Assembly (NCBI GenBank): GCA_029959555.1
Contig: JASCPI010000020.1
Coordinates: 1 to 64,000, forward strand
From: Lysobacteraceae bacterium PS02065
GTDB taxonomy: Bacteria; Pseudomonadota; Gammaproteobacteria; Xanthomonadales; Rhodanobacteraceae
DNA length: 64,000 bases
Direction of reading: 5' to 3'
A model generated the notes under the pieces. It searched no databases. It was given only the letters and a program-made list of their open reading frames with translations, and was not told where the DNA came from. Positions 16,542 to 25,723 of this stretch are shown here, piece by piece (the stretch's first letter is position 1; every line of letters starts with the position of its first letter). Made by a program: the position numbers and the translations under genes.

Positions 16542-17915
16542 ATGCGTTCGATCCGATGCTGTGCGCTCGCCGCATGCTTCGCCGTGCCCGCGTCCGCGGC
16601 GACGCTGGAAGGCTCGCTCGAGTTGCGCTGGGGCGATCCGGCCGAGGCGAGCGGTGCGGCACCGCGATTCGATGTCGTGCTGCGTGGCGACGACGGCACG
16701 GCCACGCCCCTCGACGCCGATCGCGCGCTCGCCGCGGCGGCCGACCTGCACGCCTTGTTCGGGCGTCGCGTCCTCGTCGAGGGCGAAGGGCACGCGGTGC
16801 GCGGGCTCGTCGCGACCGCGATCGTGGCCGCCGACGGCGCGCGCGACACGCTGCGTCCCGCGATCACCGGCACGACGGTGTGGGTGACGGTCATGTGCAG
16901 GTTCGCCGACATCGCCGACGAGCAGCAGCCGTTGTCGTTCTTCGCGGGCCAGTATGGCGAGAACCCCGGGCAACTCGGCCATTTCTGGCGCGACGTGTCC
17001 TACGACATGATCAACCTCGCGGGCAGCATGGCGAAGGGCTGGTACGTCCTGCCGCATCCACGCTCGCACTACGTGTCCGACACGAGCGCCGACCTCGATG
17101 CGCTGTGGCGCGACTGCACCGCGGCCGCCGACGCCGATGTCAACTACGCCGCGAACGGTGGCGTGCAGGGCATCAACCTCATGTTCAACGGCGAGCTCGA
17201 CGGCTACGCCTGGGGCGGCGGCCTGTGCAGCGAACTCGACGGCATCTTCCGGTGCTGGAGCTCGACGTGGAACCCGCCGTGGTCGTTCCAGAATCTCGCG
17301 CCGCTCGGCCACGAGATGGGCCACGGTTACGGCTTGCCGCATGCCAACAACTCCGACGGCGACAGTGATCCGTACGACAATCCGTGGGACGTCATGAGCG
17401 GCGCCTGGTCGAACGCGACGTTCGATACGACCTACGGCATCCTCGCCAAGCACCTGTCGACGTGGCATCGCGAGCAGCTCGGCTGGATCGCTCCGGCCCG
17501 CAAGCTCGCGATCACGGCCGACGGCATCTACACGGGCCTGCAGCTCGACCGCGCGAGCCTGCACGGCTCGACGCGCCTGCAGATGATCAGCGTGACCGAA
17601 TCGGATGCGCCCGATGCGCCGACGATCACGATCGAGGCGCGCCAGCGCACCGGCGTCTACGAAGGCAATCTCGCCGGCAGCGCGGTGATCCTGCACCGCG
17701 TGATCACCGACCGGCCGGAGCCCGCGTGGAGCATCGACGCCGACGTGCCGCCGGCGAACGTCGCCGACAACGAGGGCTCGATGTTCAAGGTCGGCGAGTC
17801 GTGGCAGTCGCCGAACGGCGTCGTGCGCATCGACGTCACTGCGGCGACGGCCGAGGGCTTCGTCGTTCGCGTCGTGCGCATCGGCGACCGCTTGTTCGCG
17901 AACGGGTTCGACTGA
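16542..17915 (+). CDS. Secreted metzincin-type zinc protease
   Basis: A 457 aa exported protein with a signal peptide of about 20 residues ending VPASA. The zinc site HEMGHGYGLPH (H257, E258, H261, H267) and a downstream Met-turn WDVMSG make it a metzincin, resembling gametolysin-like or M6-type proteases. A Thr/Asp-rich segment with NNSDGDSDPYDNP, close to the active site, may bind calcium. The C-terminal region is beta-rich and ends RLFANGFD, resembling a motif seen in other exported proteins of this window. Probably extracellular; substrate unknown. It is transcribed singly and ends 3 bases from a convergent gene. Confidence 0.82.
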   Translation: MRSIRCCALAACFAVPASAATLEGSLELRWGDPAEASGAAPRFDVVLRGDDGTATPLDADRALAAAADLHALFGRRVLVEGEGHAVRGLVATAIVAADGARDTLRPAITGTTVWVTVMCRFADIADEQQPLSFFAGQYGENPGQLGHFWRDVSYDMINLAGSMAKGWYVLPHPRSHYVSDTSADLDALWRDCTAAADADVNYAANGGVQGINLMFNGELDGYAWGGGLCSELDGIFRCWSSTWNPPWSFQNLAPLGHEMGHGYGLPHANNSDGDSDPYDNPWDVMSGAWSNATFDTTYGILAKHLSTWHREQLGWIAPARKLAITADGIYTGLQLDRASLHGSTRLQMISVTESDAPDAPTITIEARQRTGVYEGNLAGSAVILHRVITDRPEPAWSIDADVPPANVADNEGSMFKVGESWQSPNGVVRIDVTAATAEGFVVRVVRIGDRLFANGFD

Positions 17916-17918
17916 GGC

Positions 17919-19109
17919 TCACACGAGGCTAAGATCGAGTGTCCGCGCGCCCGGCAGCACGCGGTCCAGTGCGTCGCCGCGCAGGCTCCACAGCCGAGCG
18001 AACAGCCCGGCGTGCAGGTCGCGCGCATCGTTGAGTACCTTGTAGTCGCGATCCTCGAGCAGGTTGGCGCGCTCGACCGCGATCTGCTCGCCCGCGACAC
18101 GCCCGCCGCGCAGGCCGCCGCCGAGGATCCAGTACGTGGTGCCGTGGCCGTGGTCGGTGCCGCGGTTGCCGTTCTCGCGGAACGTGCGTCCGAACTCCGA
18201 GGCCACGACGACGACGGTATCGTCCCAGGCGTCGCCGAGACTGGTCGCGAGCGCGGCGAGGCCGGCGCCGAGCGATGCGAGGTTGTCGGCGAGCAGTCCC
18301 GTCGCGCCGCCCTGGTTGACGTGCGTGTCCCATCCGCCGACATCGACGAAGCCGAGGCGGTAACGGTCGCGCATGAGCGTGCCGATGCGCGCCGCTTCGC
18401 GCTCGAAGCCACGCACGCCGAGTGCGCCGCGGCTCGCCGAAGGATCCTGCCCGGCGAATTCGCTCGCCAACTCGTCGCGCAGTTCGAGTCCGCGACGGAC
18501 GTCGGCGGCGAGCGGATCATCCTCGTACAGCGCCACGAGGCGTTCCGCCTGCGCAGGTGCCACGGCTGCGCGCAGGCGGCCGCGCAGCGACAGGTTAGGG
18601 ATCCTCGGACCGCCCTCGAACGCGAGAGGCAGCGCGTCGGTGAACGCCATCGCGTCGATGCCGTCGAGTTCGGCGGCCAGGCGCGCGAGGAAGCCCGTGC
18701 GGCGTCCTTTTGCACGGGCGTCGCCGTAGCCCGCCTCGAAATGGGCCTGGGTCTCGAAATGGCTGCGCGAGAGATCGTGCGTGCCGGCGAACGGCACGAA
18801 CGCGACCTGTCCGGCGTCGTACAGCGGCGCGATCGACGCACGCAAGGCCGGTGCGAGTGCCCATTCGGCGTCGAGCCGCAGCGCTCCGGCGCCGTCGTCG
18901 CCACGCCGCGGTGGGGCGATCGCAAGATTCGGCCGTGCGCTGCGGTAGAAGTCGCTCGCGTACGGCACGAGCGCCGCGTTCGCGTCGTAGCCGCCGCGCA
19001 GGAACACGAGCAGGAAGCGCGCCGGTGACGAGGGGGCCGCGTACAGCCGTCCGCCGCAGGCCAGGGCGAGCGAGGCAGCGAATCCTCGCAGGAGATCGCG
19101 ACGATGCAT
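17919..19109 (-). CDS. DUF1501 family exported protein
   Basis: A 396 aa protein of the DUF1501 family (alkaline-phosphatase-like fold by family knowledge). The N-terminus MHRRDLLRGFAASLALACGG looks like a twin-arginine signal. Conserved segments include LLVFLRGGYDANAALVPY, THDLSRSHFETQAHFE, GFVDVGGWDTHVNQGG and VVASEFGRTFREN with GTDHGHG, the family's metal-site-like histidines and aspartates. DUF1501 genes are usually paired with DUF1800, as here. Function is not established. The ATG at 19109 begins exactly at the RR motif. Confidence 0.88.
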   Translation of the reverse strand: MHRRDLLRGFAASLALACGGRLYAAPSSPARFLLVFLRGGYDANAALVPYASDFYRSARPNLAIAPPRRGDDGAGALRLDAEWALAPALRASIAPLYDAGQVAFVPFAGTHDLSRSHFETQAHFEAGYGDARAKGRRTGFLARLAAELDGIDAMAFTDALPLAFEGGPRIPNLSLRGRLRAAVAPAQAERLVALYEDDPLAADVRRGLELRDELASEFAGQDPSASRGALGVRGFEREAARIGTLMRDRYRLGFVDVGGWDTHVNQGGATGLLADNLASLGAGLAALATSLGDAWDDTVVVVASEFGRTFRENGNRGTDHGHGTTYWILGGGLRGGRVAGEQIAVERANLLEDRDYKVLNDARDLHAGLFARLWSLRGDALDRVLPGARTLDLSLV

Positions 19110-19128
19110 GGCGGATGTCCTCCGGAGG

Positions 19129-20610
19129 TCAATAGCGGTTGAAGGCAGGCGATGCGAGCTGAAGGGCACGTTTTTCGCGAGGCGTCGGTGCCGAGGCGAC
19201 CACGGCCCGCGCATCGTCGTCGAGGCGCGCGTCGACGACGGTGTCGAGCAGGGTCGGTAACGACGGGGCCGGCAGGCGTGCGGCGAGTGCGCCCGCGATC
19301 TCGAAGCGTTTCGCGAGCTGCCCGGGCGACGTCCATGCGGTCGAAACCAGCGGATGTCCATCGGGCGTGAGGCGCGTGAACGGTGCCTGGCCCAGCATCT
19401 CGAGCCATGTCGCCGCCTGGCTTGCTTCGATGTCGGCACCGGTCGCGCGAAGCGACGAGACGATGAACCGGTACGGATCCTTGTAGCGCGTGCCCGTCGA
19501 CGCGGCGAACGTCTCGTCGGTCAGCAGCGTGCGCATCACGGCACCGATATCGCCGCGTGTACGCTGGAACGTCGCCGCCATGCGCGCGACGAGTGCCTCG
19601 GGTGGCGTGTCGTCGACGAAGGCCTGCGCGATCCTCGTCGAGACGAAGCGCGCGCACGCGGGCTGGGCGACGAGCAGGTCGACCGCACGCTCGATCTCGT
19701 CGATGCCGCCGCCGCGGATCGTGGTGCCGAGAAGGGTCTTGTCGCCACGCACGTGCCGCCTCGGCACGAAGCCGCCGTCGACGTCGCCCGCGTCGGGCAG
19801 CGTGAGTCCGCTGAGGACACGCGCGAGCTGCTGCACGTCGGCCTGCGTGTAGCCTGCATCGACGCCGAGCACGTGCAGCTCCATGAGCTCGCGCGCGAAG
19901 TTCTCGTTGGGCTTGCCGGCGCGGTTGCGCGCGTTGTCGAGGTACACGAGCATCGCCGGATGGCGCAGCGTGGCGAGCACGAGGTCGCGGAAGCGGCCGA
20001 GCGCATGCGGACGGATCGCGTGTTCGGCGTAGTCGCCGACGAACCACGCGGTCGCGGCCTTGCCGCGGAACACGCTGAACTGGTCGAGCCAGAACGTCGT
20101 CATGCGTTCCTGCAGCTGCGCAGGCGAATGCACGCTGCGCAGCACGCGCACCTGTGCGGCCTCGGAGGCGAGCGCGAGTCCGCGTTGCCGTGCCTCGCGC
20201 CGCAGGCGTGCCCGTGTGGGGTCGTCGGCGGCCGTGCGGATCGCGGTCTGGCGCGACGCGAACTCCGCGAGCAGGGCGGCCATGTCGAGACGCGACACCG
20301 CGAGGGCGTCGACTTCGGCGGCTACGGATGGTGGAAGCGCGTCGTCGCGGGCGGCGAGCTGCTCGTCGAGGAAGCGGGCCCTTCCGATCGCGCCCAGACG
20401 CTCGAGACTGCGGGCATCGGCGCCGAACGCGACGCGGTCGAGCCAGGCGAGGTCGTCCGTCGTGCCGGTACGCGTCCCCGCTGGGGAGAACGGCGCGGCC
20501 ACGGGTGGAGCGGCATCGGCCTCGGAGCGGGGCGTCGGCGACCCGGAAGCCCATACGGGGGCGACGAGCGTCAAGGCGATGCAGAGGAACGGACGCGGAT
20601 CGCGGAACAT
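19129..20610 (-). CDS. DUF1800 family exported protein
   Basis: A 493 aa protein of the DUF1800 family with an N-terminal signal peptide (MFRDPRPFLCIALTLVAPVWASG). Signatures are LAWLDRVAFGADARSLERL, ERMTTFWLDQFSVFRGKAA, LVYLDNARNRAGKPNENFAR and ELMELHVLGVDAGYTQADV. Partner of DUF1501, whose gene follows after 19 bases in one unit. The ATG at 20610 is preferred over the GTG at 20622 because GGAG lies 6 bases before it. Function unknown; both proteins should act outside the cytoplasm. Confidence 0.88.
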   Translation of the reverse strand: MFRDPRPFLCIALTLVAPVWASGSPTPRSEADAAPPVAAPFSPAGTRTGTTDDLAWLDRVAFGADARSLERLGAIGRARFLDEQLAARDDALPPSVAAEVDALAVSRLDMAALLAEFASRQTAIRTAADDPTRARLRREARQRGLALASEAAQVRVLRSVHSPAQLQERMTTFWLDQFSVFRGKAATAWFVGDYAEHAIRPHALGRFRDLVLATLRHPAMLVYLDNARNRAGKPNENFARELMELHVLGVDAGYTQADVQQLARVLSGLTLPDAGDVDGGFVPRRHVRGDKTLLGTTIRGGGIDEIERAVDLLVAQPACARFVSTRIAQAFVDDTPPEALVARMAATFQRTRGDIGAVMRTLLTDETFAASTGTRYKDPYRFIVSSLRATGADIEASQAATWLEMLGQAPFTRLTPDGHPLVSTAWTSPGQLAKRFEIAGALAARLPAPSLPTLLDTVVDARLDDDARAVVASAPTPREKRALQLASPAFNRY

Positions 20611-20760
20611 CACGATCTCCACGAAGGCGCACGGGGCGCGATCGTCACCTCAACGCACGGGCACGGAATCGGTTGACGTCGGTCCTCGGTCCTCGGCCGT
20701 CGACTCGGCCGCACAGCTGAACGAGGCGAGTGAACGACTGGGGGTTGGGTGCGGGTACGC

Positions 20761-21531
20761 CTAGGCGCGCGCGTCCACGCCGAGAGGCGCGACCGACACG
20801 CCCGCGGCGACGATGCCTTCGCGCAGGGCGCGCGCGAACGTCGCGGCATCGGCGCGATCGCCGTGCACGCACAGCGTGTCGGCGACGACGGTCAGGAGCG
20901 TGCCGTCGACGGTCGCGACAGGACGGCCCGTCGCGATCGCGAGCGCCTGCGCGACCGCGTCGTCGACGTCGTCGATCACGGCGCCGGGTGTGCCGCGTGC
21001 AGCGAGGCTGCCGTCGGCGCGATAGCGGCGATCAGCGAACGCTTCATGTGCCACGCGCAGTCCGGCGCGGACGCCGGCCGACGTGAGTTCGCTCGCGGCG
21101 AGGCCGACGAGCACGAGCCTGGCGTCGACATCGCGCACGGCCGCGGCGATGGCGTCGGCCAGCGTGCGGTCGCGCGCGGCCATGTTGTAGAGCGCGCCGT
21201 GCGGTTTGACGTGGACGAGGTGCGTACCGGCGGCACGTGCGAACGCGGCGAGCGCACCCACCTGGTACACGACGATCGCATACGCCTCCTCGGCACCGAT
21301 GCGCATCTCGCGGCGGCCGAAGCCCTGCAGGTCCGGCAGCGACGGATGCGCACCGATCGCGACGCCGTGGGTGACGGCCGCGGCGACGGTCGCGCGCATC
21401 GTTGCGGGATCGCCCGCGTGGAAGCCGCAGGCGACGTTGGCCGAGGTCACGTACGGCAGCACGCCGAGGTCGTCGCCCATGCGCCATGCGCCGAACGATT
21501 CGCCGAGGTCGCAGTTGAGGTCGAGGGTCAT
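20761..21531 (-). CDS. pxpA: 5-oxoprolinase subunit PxpA (LamB/YcsF)
   Basis: A 256 aa LamB/YcsF family protein, the PxpA subunit of the prokaryotic ATP-dependent 5-oxoprolinase that opens 5-oxoproline to glutamate together with PxpB and PxpC. Motifs NCDLGESFGAW at the N-terminus, SANVACGFHAGDP, IGAHPSLPD and HVKPHGALYNMAA are diagnostic. Its ATG overlaps the stop of pxpC by 4 bases and it is the last gene of a five-gene unit. The 138 bases downstream, to the DUF1800 start, hold no gene I can see. Confidence 0.97.
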   Translation of the reverse strand: MTLDLNCDLGESFGAWRMGDDLGVLPYVTSANVACGFHAGDPATMRATVAAAVTHGVAIGAHPSLPDLQGFGRREMRIGAEEAYAIVVYQVGALAAFARAAGTHLVHVKPHGALYNMAARDRTLADAIAAAVRDVDARLVLVGLAASELTSAGVRAGLRVAHEAFADRRYRADGSLAARGTPGAVIDDVDDAVAQALAIATGRPVATVDGTLLTVVADTLCVHGDRADAATFARALREGIVAAGVSVAPLGVDARA

Positions 21532-22475
21532 GGGCGTCGTTCGCGGATCGCGCGCAGCAGCGCATCGAGTTGCAGGCGTCGCGCAATGTAGCGCGATTGC
21601 GCCTGCGCCGCGGTGGTCGCGACGAAGCGCACGCCGTCGCCGGGACGGCGCTGGGCGAGCCGCCCCGCATCGATCGCGGCGACCTGGCCGATCAGCGGAT
21701 AGCCGCCGGTCACCGGATGCTCGGCCATGAGCACGATCGGCGTGCCGCCGGGCGGCAACTGCAGCGTGCCGCGCGTGACGGGGCTTGATACGAGCTCGAT
21801 CGGCGCGGTGAGCGTGAGCGGCACGCCCTCGAGCCTGTAACCGACGCGATTGGAATGGTTGCCGATCCGGAATGCCTCGCCGAACAAGGCCTCGCGCGAT
21901 CGCGCATCGAGTGCGTCGGCGTGAGCTCCGGGCACGAGCGCGATCGGCAGGCGCGGGTCGGCGTCGAACCATGGCGTGGGGTCGAGTCCCCACGTCGCGC
22001 CGGGCGGCGGATCGGCGGCGTCGCCGAGCGCGAGCGTGTCGCCGTCGCGCAGCGCGGGCGGGCCGAGGCCTGCGTTGAGATCCGACGCGGCGCTGCCGAG
22101 CACGCGTGGCACGTCGACACCGCCGTCGATCGCGAGCACGGCACGTGCACCGTGGCGCAGGCGCGAGGCGTCGACGAGGCTGCCGGCCTCGACGCGCAGG
22201 CGACGCCATGTCGGTCGCGCGACACCGTCGATGAGCAGATCCACGTCGGCGCCGCAGACCGCGATCGATGCCGCGCGCGCGAAGCGCAGGCGCGGCCCGA
22301 CCAGGGTCATCTCGAGTGCGGGCGCATCCGATGCATTGCCGACGAGGGCGTTGGCGAGTTCGAGCGCGTCGGCGTCCATCGCGCCGGCACGACCGACACC
22401 GGCACCGGCATGACCGGCGCGGCCGCCGTCCTGCACGCTCGTGAGCACGCCCGCGCGGATCACCTCGATGCTCAT
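21528..22475 (-). CDS. pxpC: 5-oxoprolinase subunit PxpC (KipA)
   Basis: A 315 aa biotin-dependent-carboxylase-like protein of the KipA/AHS2 family, subunit C of 5-oxoprolinase. The N-terminal TSVQDGGRAGHAGAGVGRAG is the family signature, followed by ALEMTLVGPRLRF and, near the C-terminus, MAEHPVTGGYPLIGQV. It overlaps pxpB and pxpA by 4 bases at each end (ATGA type), implying coupled translation and a stoichiometric complex. Confidence 0.96.
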   Translation of the reverse strand: MSIEVIRAGVLTSVQDGGRAGHAGAGVGRAGAMDADALELANALVGNASDAPALEMTLVGPRLRFARAASIAVCGADVDLLIDGVARPTWRRLRVEAGSLVDASRLRHGARAVLAIDGGVDVPRVLGSAASDLNAGLGPPALRDGDTLALGDAADPPPGATWGLDPTPWFDADPRLPIALVPGAHADALDARSREALFGEAFRIGNHSNRVGYRLEGVPLTLTAPIELVSSPVTRGTLQLPPGGTPIVLMAEHPVTGGYPLIGQVAAIDAGRLAQRRPGDGVRFVATTAAQAQSRYIARRLQLDALLRAIRERRP

Positions 22476-23173
22476 GCGGGCACGAAGCGCACGCGGTCGC
22501 CCGCACGCAGCAGCGCCGGCGAGGGCCGCGAGGCGTCGAAGAGCACGAGTGGCGTGCGCCCGACGAGGCGCCAGCCGCCGGGCAGGGCGCTCGGGTAGAT
22601 GCCGGTCTGCGCGCCACCGATCGCGACCGATCCGGCCGGCACGCGCGTGCGCGGCGAGGCGAGGCGCGGCGCATGCAGCACGGGATCGAGGCCGAGCAGG
22701 TAAGGGAATCCGGGGGCGAAGCCGAGCATCGCGACGCGGTACGTCACCGCGGCATGGCGCGCGATCGCGTCGTCGACGGTGAGTCCGGCGTTCGCGGCCA
22801 GCGCGGCCAGATCGGGACCGTCGTCGCCGCCGTAATGAACGGGCACTTCGACGAGTCGCCCGTCGTCCTCGTCGACCGTCGTCACCTGCGCGACGATCTC
22901 GCGCACGCGTGCGGCGAGACGCGACGAGGCCGGTTCGGCCTCGTCGTCGTGCGAGCGCCATGTCGTCGTCGTGATCCACGCGAGCGGGTCGTAATGGATC
23001 GCGAGCGAGGCGTAGGCCGGCACGAGGTCGAGCATGCCCGGCAATGCCGCGTCGCGCAGCGCGGCGGCTACGGCGTGGACGCGGGCATTGAGTGCGAGGT
23101 CGATGCGTTCGCCGAAACGCAGCACGAGCACGCTCTCGCCGAGCGGTTCGATCGCGGGTTCCGTGATCGTCAC
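22472..23173 (-). CDS. pxpB: 5-oxoprolinase subunit PxpB (KipI)
   Basis: A 233 aa KipI/AHS1 family protein, subunit B of 5-oxoprolinase. Signatures are AMLGFAPGFPYLLGLD and RVPAGSVAIGGAQTGIYPSA. The GTG at 23173 is chosen: it lies 7 bases past the HIT gene stop and the conserved region begins soon after (PLGESVLVLRFG). An upstream ATG at 23230 would add a basic 19-residue extension lying inside the HIT gene. No strong ribosome site is visible, which suits coupled translation from the upstream gene. Confidence 0.93.
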   Translation of the reverse strand: MTITEPAIEPLGESVLVLRFGERIDLALNARVHAVAAALRDAALPGMLDLVPAYASLAIHYDPLAWITTTTWRSHDDEAEPASSRLAARVREIVAQVTTVDEDDGRLVEVPVHYGGDDGPDLAALAANAGLTVDDAIARHAAVTYRVAMLGFAPGFPYLLGLDPVLHAPRLASPRTRVPAGSVAIGGAQTGIYPSALPGGWRLVGRTPLVLFDASRPSPALLRAGDRVRFVPA

Positions 23174-23180
23174 GCGAGGA

Positions 23181-23597
23181 TCAGGGTGCGCCGAGCGCGG
23201 CACGCAGCGCCGCGACGCGTGCCGCGGCATCGGCCGGCGTGTACGCCTCGCGTGTTCCGTGGCCCCACACCGGCGCGGGCCAGGCGGCGTCGCCGATGCG
23301 GCGCTGGATCACGTGCACGTGCAGTTGCGCGACGACGTTGCCGAGCGTGGCGACGTTGAGCTTGTCGCCCGGTGCGACCACGCGCAGCGCCCCGGCGGCA
23401 TGGTTGATCTCGTCGAGCAGGCGCCGCTGCACGTCGGCGGGCAGGTCGGTCAGGTCGCGCGCATCGGCCACGCGCGGCACGAGGATGAGCCAGGCGAAGC
23501 GCGCGTCGTCCATGAGCAGCAGCCGGCTCAGCGGCAGCTCGGCGACCGCGTGCGTGTCGCCGGCGAGGCGCGCGTCGAGCGTGAACACGCCGCTCAT
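23181..23597 (-). CDS. HIT family protein
   Basis: A 138 aa histidine-triad protein, likely a nucleotide hydrolase or transferase. The segment LHVHVIQR is the H-x-H core with hydrophobic spacing; the third histidine of the strict triad is replaced by glutamine, as in some HIT branches. VPRVADARDLTDLPADVQRRL and APGDKLNVATLGNVV are typical. It lies between a dienelactone hydrolase gene (4-base overlap) and pxpB (7 bases), so it is in the 5-oxoprolinase transcription unit. A functional link to 5-oxoproline is not known. Confidence 0.88.
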   Translation of the reverse strand: MSGVFTLDARLAGDTHAVAELPLSRLLLMDDARFAWLILVPRVADARDLTDLPADVQRRLLDEINHAAGALRVVAPGDKLNVATLGNVVAQLHVHVIQRRIGDAAWPAPVWGHGTREAYTPADAAARVAALRAALGAP

Positions 23598-24265
23598 GCC
23601 GCACCGCCGAGGTGGCGCGCGAAGAACGCGAGCGTGCGGCCCCACGCCAGCGTCGCGCTCGCCGGCTCGTGGTCGGCGCGCACATCGCAGTGGAAGCCGT
23701 GTCCGGCCGGGTAGGTGTACAGCTCGGCGTCGGGCAGCGTGTCGCAGTGGCGCTGCACGGCCTCGGGCGGAATCGAGGCGTCGCGTTCGCCGAAGTGGAA
23801 CTGCAGAGGCGCACGCGCGGGTTCGTCGAGGAACTGCACGTTGCGCGCGCCGTAGAAGCTCACCGCGGGCAGGCCGAGCCGGGTCGCCGCGAGCAGCGCG
23901 ACCGTGCCGCCCCAGCAGTAGCCGACCACGCCGACGCGGCCCGCCGAGGCGATCGCTTCGGCCGCGCTGCCGACATCCTCGACGGCACGCTCGAGGCCGA
24001 GTTCGGTGATCAGCGCCCGGCCGCGCGCGATGCCGGCCTCGTCGTAGCCGAGTTCGACGCCTTCCTCGAGGTGGTCGAAGAACGCCGGTGCGATGGCGAC
24101 GTAACCGGCGCGTGCGAAGCGGTCGACGAGGCTGCGGACGTGCGCGTTGACGCCGAAGATCTCCTGCGCGACGACGATGCCGCCGATCGGCGCGCCGTCC
24201 GGATCGGCACGGTAGGCCCCGATGCACTGCATGCGGGAGGTGGTGAGGCGGAGCGTCTGTGCCAT
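23594..24265 (-). CDS. Dienelactone hydrolase family protein
   Basis: A 223 aa alpha/beta hydrolase of the DLH family, cytoplasmic. [20 protein letters not shown] and [10 protein letters not shown] mark it; the cysteine in GYCWGG is the nucleophile. The aspartate of [11 protein letters not shown] and the histidine of PAGHGFHCD complete the triad. Substrate unknown; there is no aromatic degradation cluster nearby. It is the first gene of the unit DLH-HIT-pxpB-pxpC-pxpA and is divergent from rimO with 86 bases between starts. Confidence 0.9.
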   Translation of the reverse strand: MAQTLRLTTSRMQCIGAYRADPDGAPIGGIVVAQEIFGVNAHVRSLVDRFARAGYVAIAPAFFDHLEEGVELGYDEAGIARGRALITELGLERAVEDVGSAAEAIASAGRVGVVGYCWGGTVALLAATRLGLPAVSFYGARNVQFLDEPARAPLQFHFGERDASIPPEAVQRHCDTLPDAELYTYPAGHGFHCDVRADHEPASATLAWGRTLAFFARHLGGAA

Positions 24266-24351
24266 GCGGGCCTCCTCGGGGCGGAAGTATCGCGCGCGGG
24301 CGCGGGCGGGTAGACTGGCGGGCTGATTCATCCGCAGATCGGCAGGCACGC

Positions 24352-25710
24352 ATGTCACGTCGCGCACCCAAGGTCGGCTTCGTCAGTCTCGGTTGTCCGA
24401 AGGCGCTGGTCGATTCCGAACGCATCCTCACCCAGTTGCGGGTGGAAGGCTACACGATCGTTCCGCAGTACGACGACGCCGACGTGGTCGTCGTCAACAC
24501 CTGCGGCTTCATCGAGGCCGCGGTCGAGGAATCGCTCGACGCGATCGGCGAGGCGCTCGCCGAGAACGGCAAGGTCATCGTGACGGGCTGCCTCGGCAAG
24601 CGCGCGGACCTGATCCGCGAGACCCATCCCGACGTGCTCGCGATCACCGGCCCGCAGGATTACGCGAGCGTGGTCGGCGCGGTGCACGAGATCCTGCCGC
24701 CGAAGCACGAGCCGTTCCTCGACCTCGTGCCGCCGGCCGGCCTCAAGCTCACGCCCAAGCATTACGCCTACCTCAAGATTTCCGAGGGCTGCAACCACCG
24801 CTGCACGTTCTGCATCATCCCGTCGATGCGCGGCGACCTCGTGTCGCGTCCGGTCGACGAGGTGCTCGGCGAGGCCGAGCGCCTCGTGCGCGGCGGCGTC
24901 AAGGAGCTGCTCGTGATCTCGCAGGACACCAGCGCCTACGGTGTCGACGTGAAGTACGCCGAGCGCAGCTGGCGCGGCAAGCCCTACCAGACGCGCATGA
25001 AGGCGCTCTGCGAAGGCCTGTCCGAACTCGGCGTGTGGACGCGCCTGCACTACGTCTACCCGTACCCGCACGTCGACGACGTGATCCCGCTGATGGCCGA
25101 GGGCAAGCTGCTGCCGTACCTCGACATCCCGTTCCAGCACGCGAGCCCGCGCATCCTGCGCCTCATGAAGCGCCCCGGCGCGGTCGACAAGGTGCTCGCG
25201 CGCGTGCGCAACTGGCGTGCGATGTGTCCGGAACTGACGATCCGCAGCACCTTCATCGTCGGCTTTCCGGGCGAGACCGAGGCCGAGTTCGAGGAGCTGC
25301 TCGACTTCCTGCGCGAGGCCGAGCTCGATCGCGTCGGCGCGTTCGCGTACTCGCCCGTCGACGGCGCCAAGGCCAACGACCTGCCGGATCCGGTGCCCGA
25401 GGAGGTCAAGCAGGAACGCCTCGAACGCTTCATGGAGGTGCAGGCCGAGATCTCGGCGGTGCGCCTCGGCCGCAAGATCGGCACGCGCCAGCGCGTGCTC
25501 GTCGACGCGGTCCACGACGGCCTCGCGGTCGCGCGTTCGATGGCCGATGCCCCCGAGATCGACGGCGTCGTCCACATCGAGGACGGCGGCAAGCTCAAGC
25601 CGGGCCAGTTCGTCGACGTCGACGTGGTCACCGCCGACGACCACGACCTGTTCGCGCGCATCGCGCCGAAGACCGACGCGCGCCTGCCGCCGATCGTCTC
25701 GACGCGCTGA
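24352..25710 (+). CDS. rimO: Ribosomal protein S12 methylthiotransferase RimO
   Basis: Radical-SAM enzyme that methylthiolates an aspartate of ribosomal protein S12. The 452 aa length is typical. The N-terminal MTTase domain carries cluster cysteines in SLGCPK (C15), NTCGF and TGCLG. The radical-SAM motif is CNHRCTFC, and the C-terminal TRAM domain follows FMEVQAEIS. The branch-specific [30 protein letters not shown] region, with its [11 protein letters not shown] core, distinguishes it from MiaB. Cytoplasmic. Followed after 13 bases by a DUF3025 gene. Confidence 0.97.
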   Translation: MSRRAPKVGFVSLGCPKALVDSERILTQLRVEGYTIVPQYDDADVVVVNTCGFIEAAVEESLDAIGEALAENGKVIVTGCLGKRADLIRETHPDVLAITGPQDYASVVGAVHEILPPKHEPFLDLVPPAGLKLTPKHYAYLKISEGCNHRCTFCIIPSMRGDLVSRPVDEVLGEAERLVRGGVKELLVISQDTSAYGVDVKYAERSWRGKPYQTRMKALCEGLSELGVWTRLHYVYPYPHVDDVIPLMAEGKLLPYLDIPFQHASPRILRLMKRPGAVDKVLARVRNWRAMCPELTIRSTFIVGFPGETEAEFEELLDFLREAELDRVGAFAYSPVDGAKANDLPDPVPEEVKQERLERFMEVQAEISAVRLGRKIGTRQRVLVDAVHDGLAVARSMADAPEIDGVVHIEDGGKLKPGQFVDVDVVTADDHDLFARIAPKTDARLPPIVSTR

Positions 25711-25723
25711 GCGGCGCGCGACG

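Noticed and set aside
15600..17696. 698-codon minus-strand frame over the PAP2 and metzincin genes
   Set aside because: Antisense shadow rich in Arg and Ala; both plus-strand genes have intact active-site motifs.
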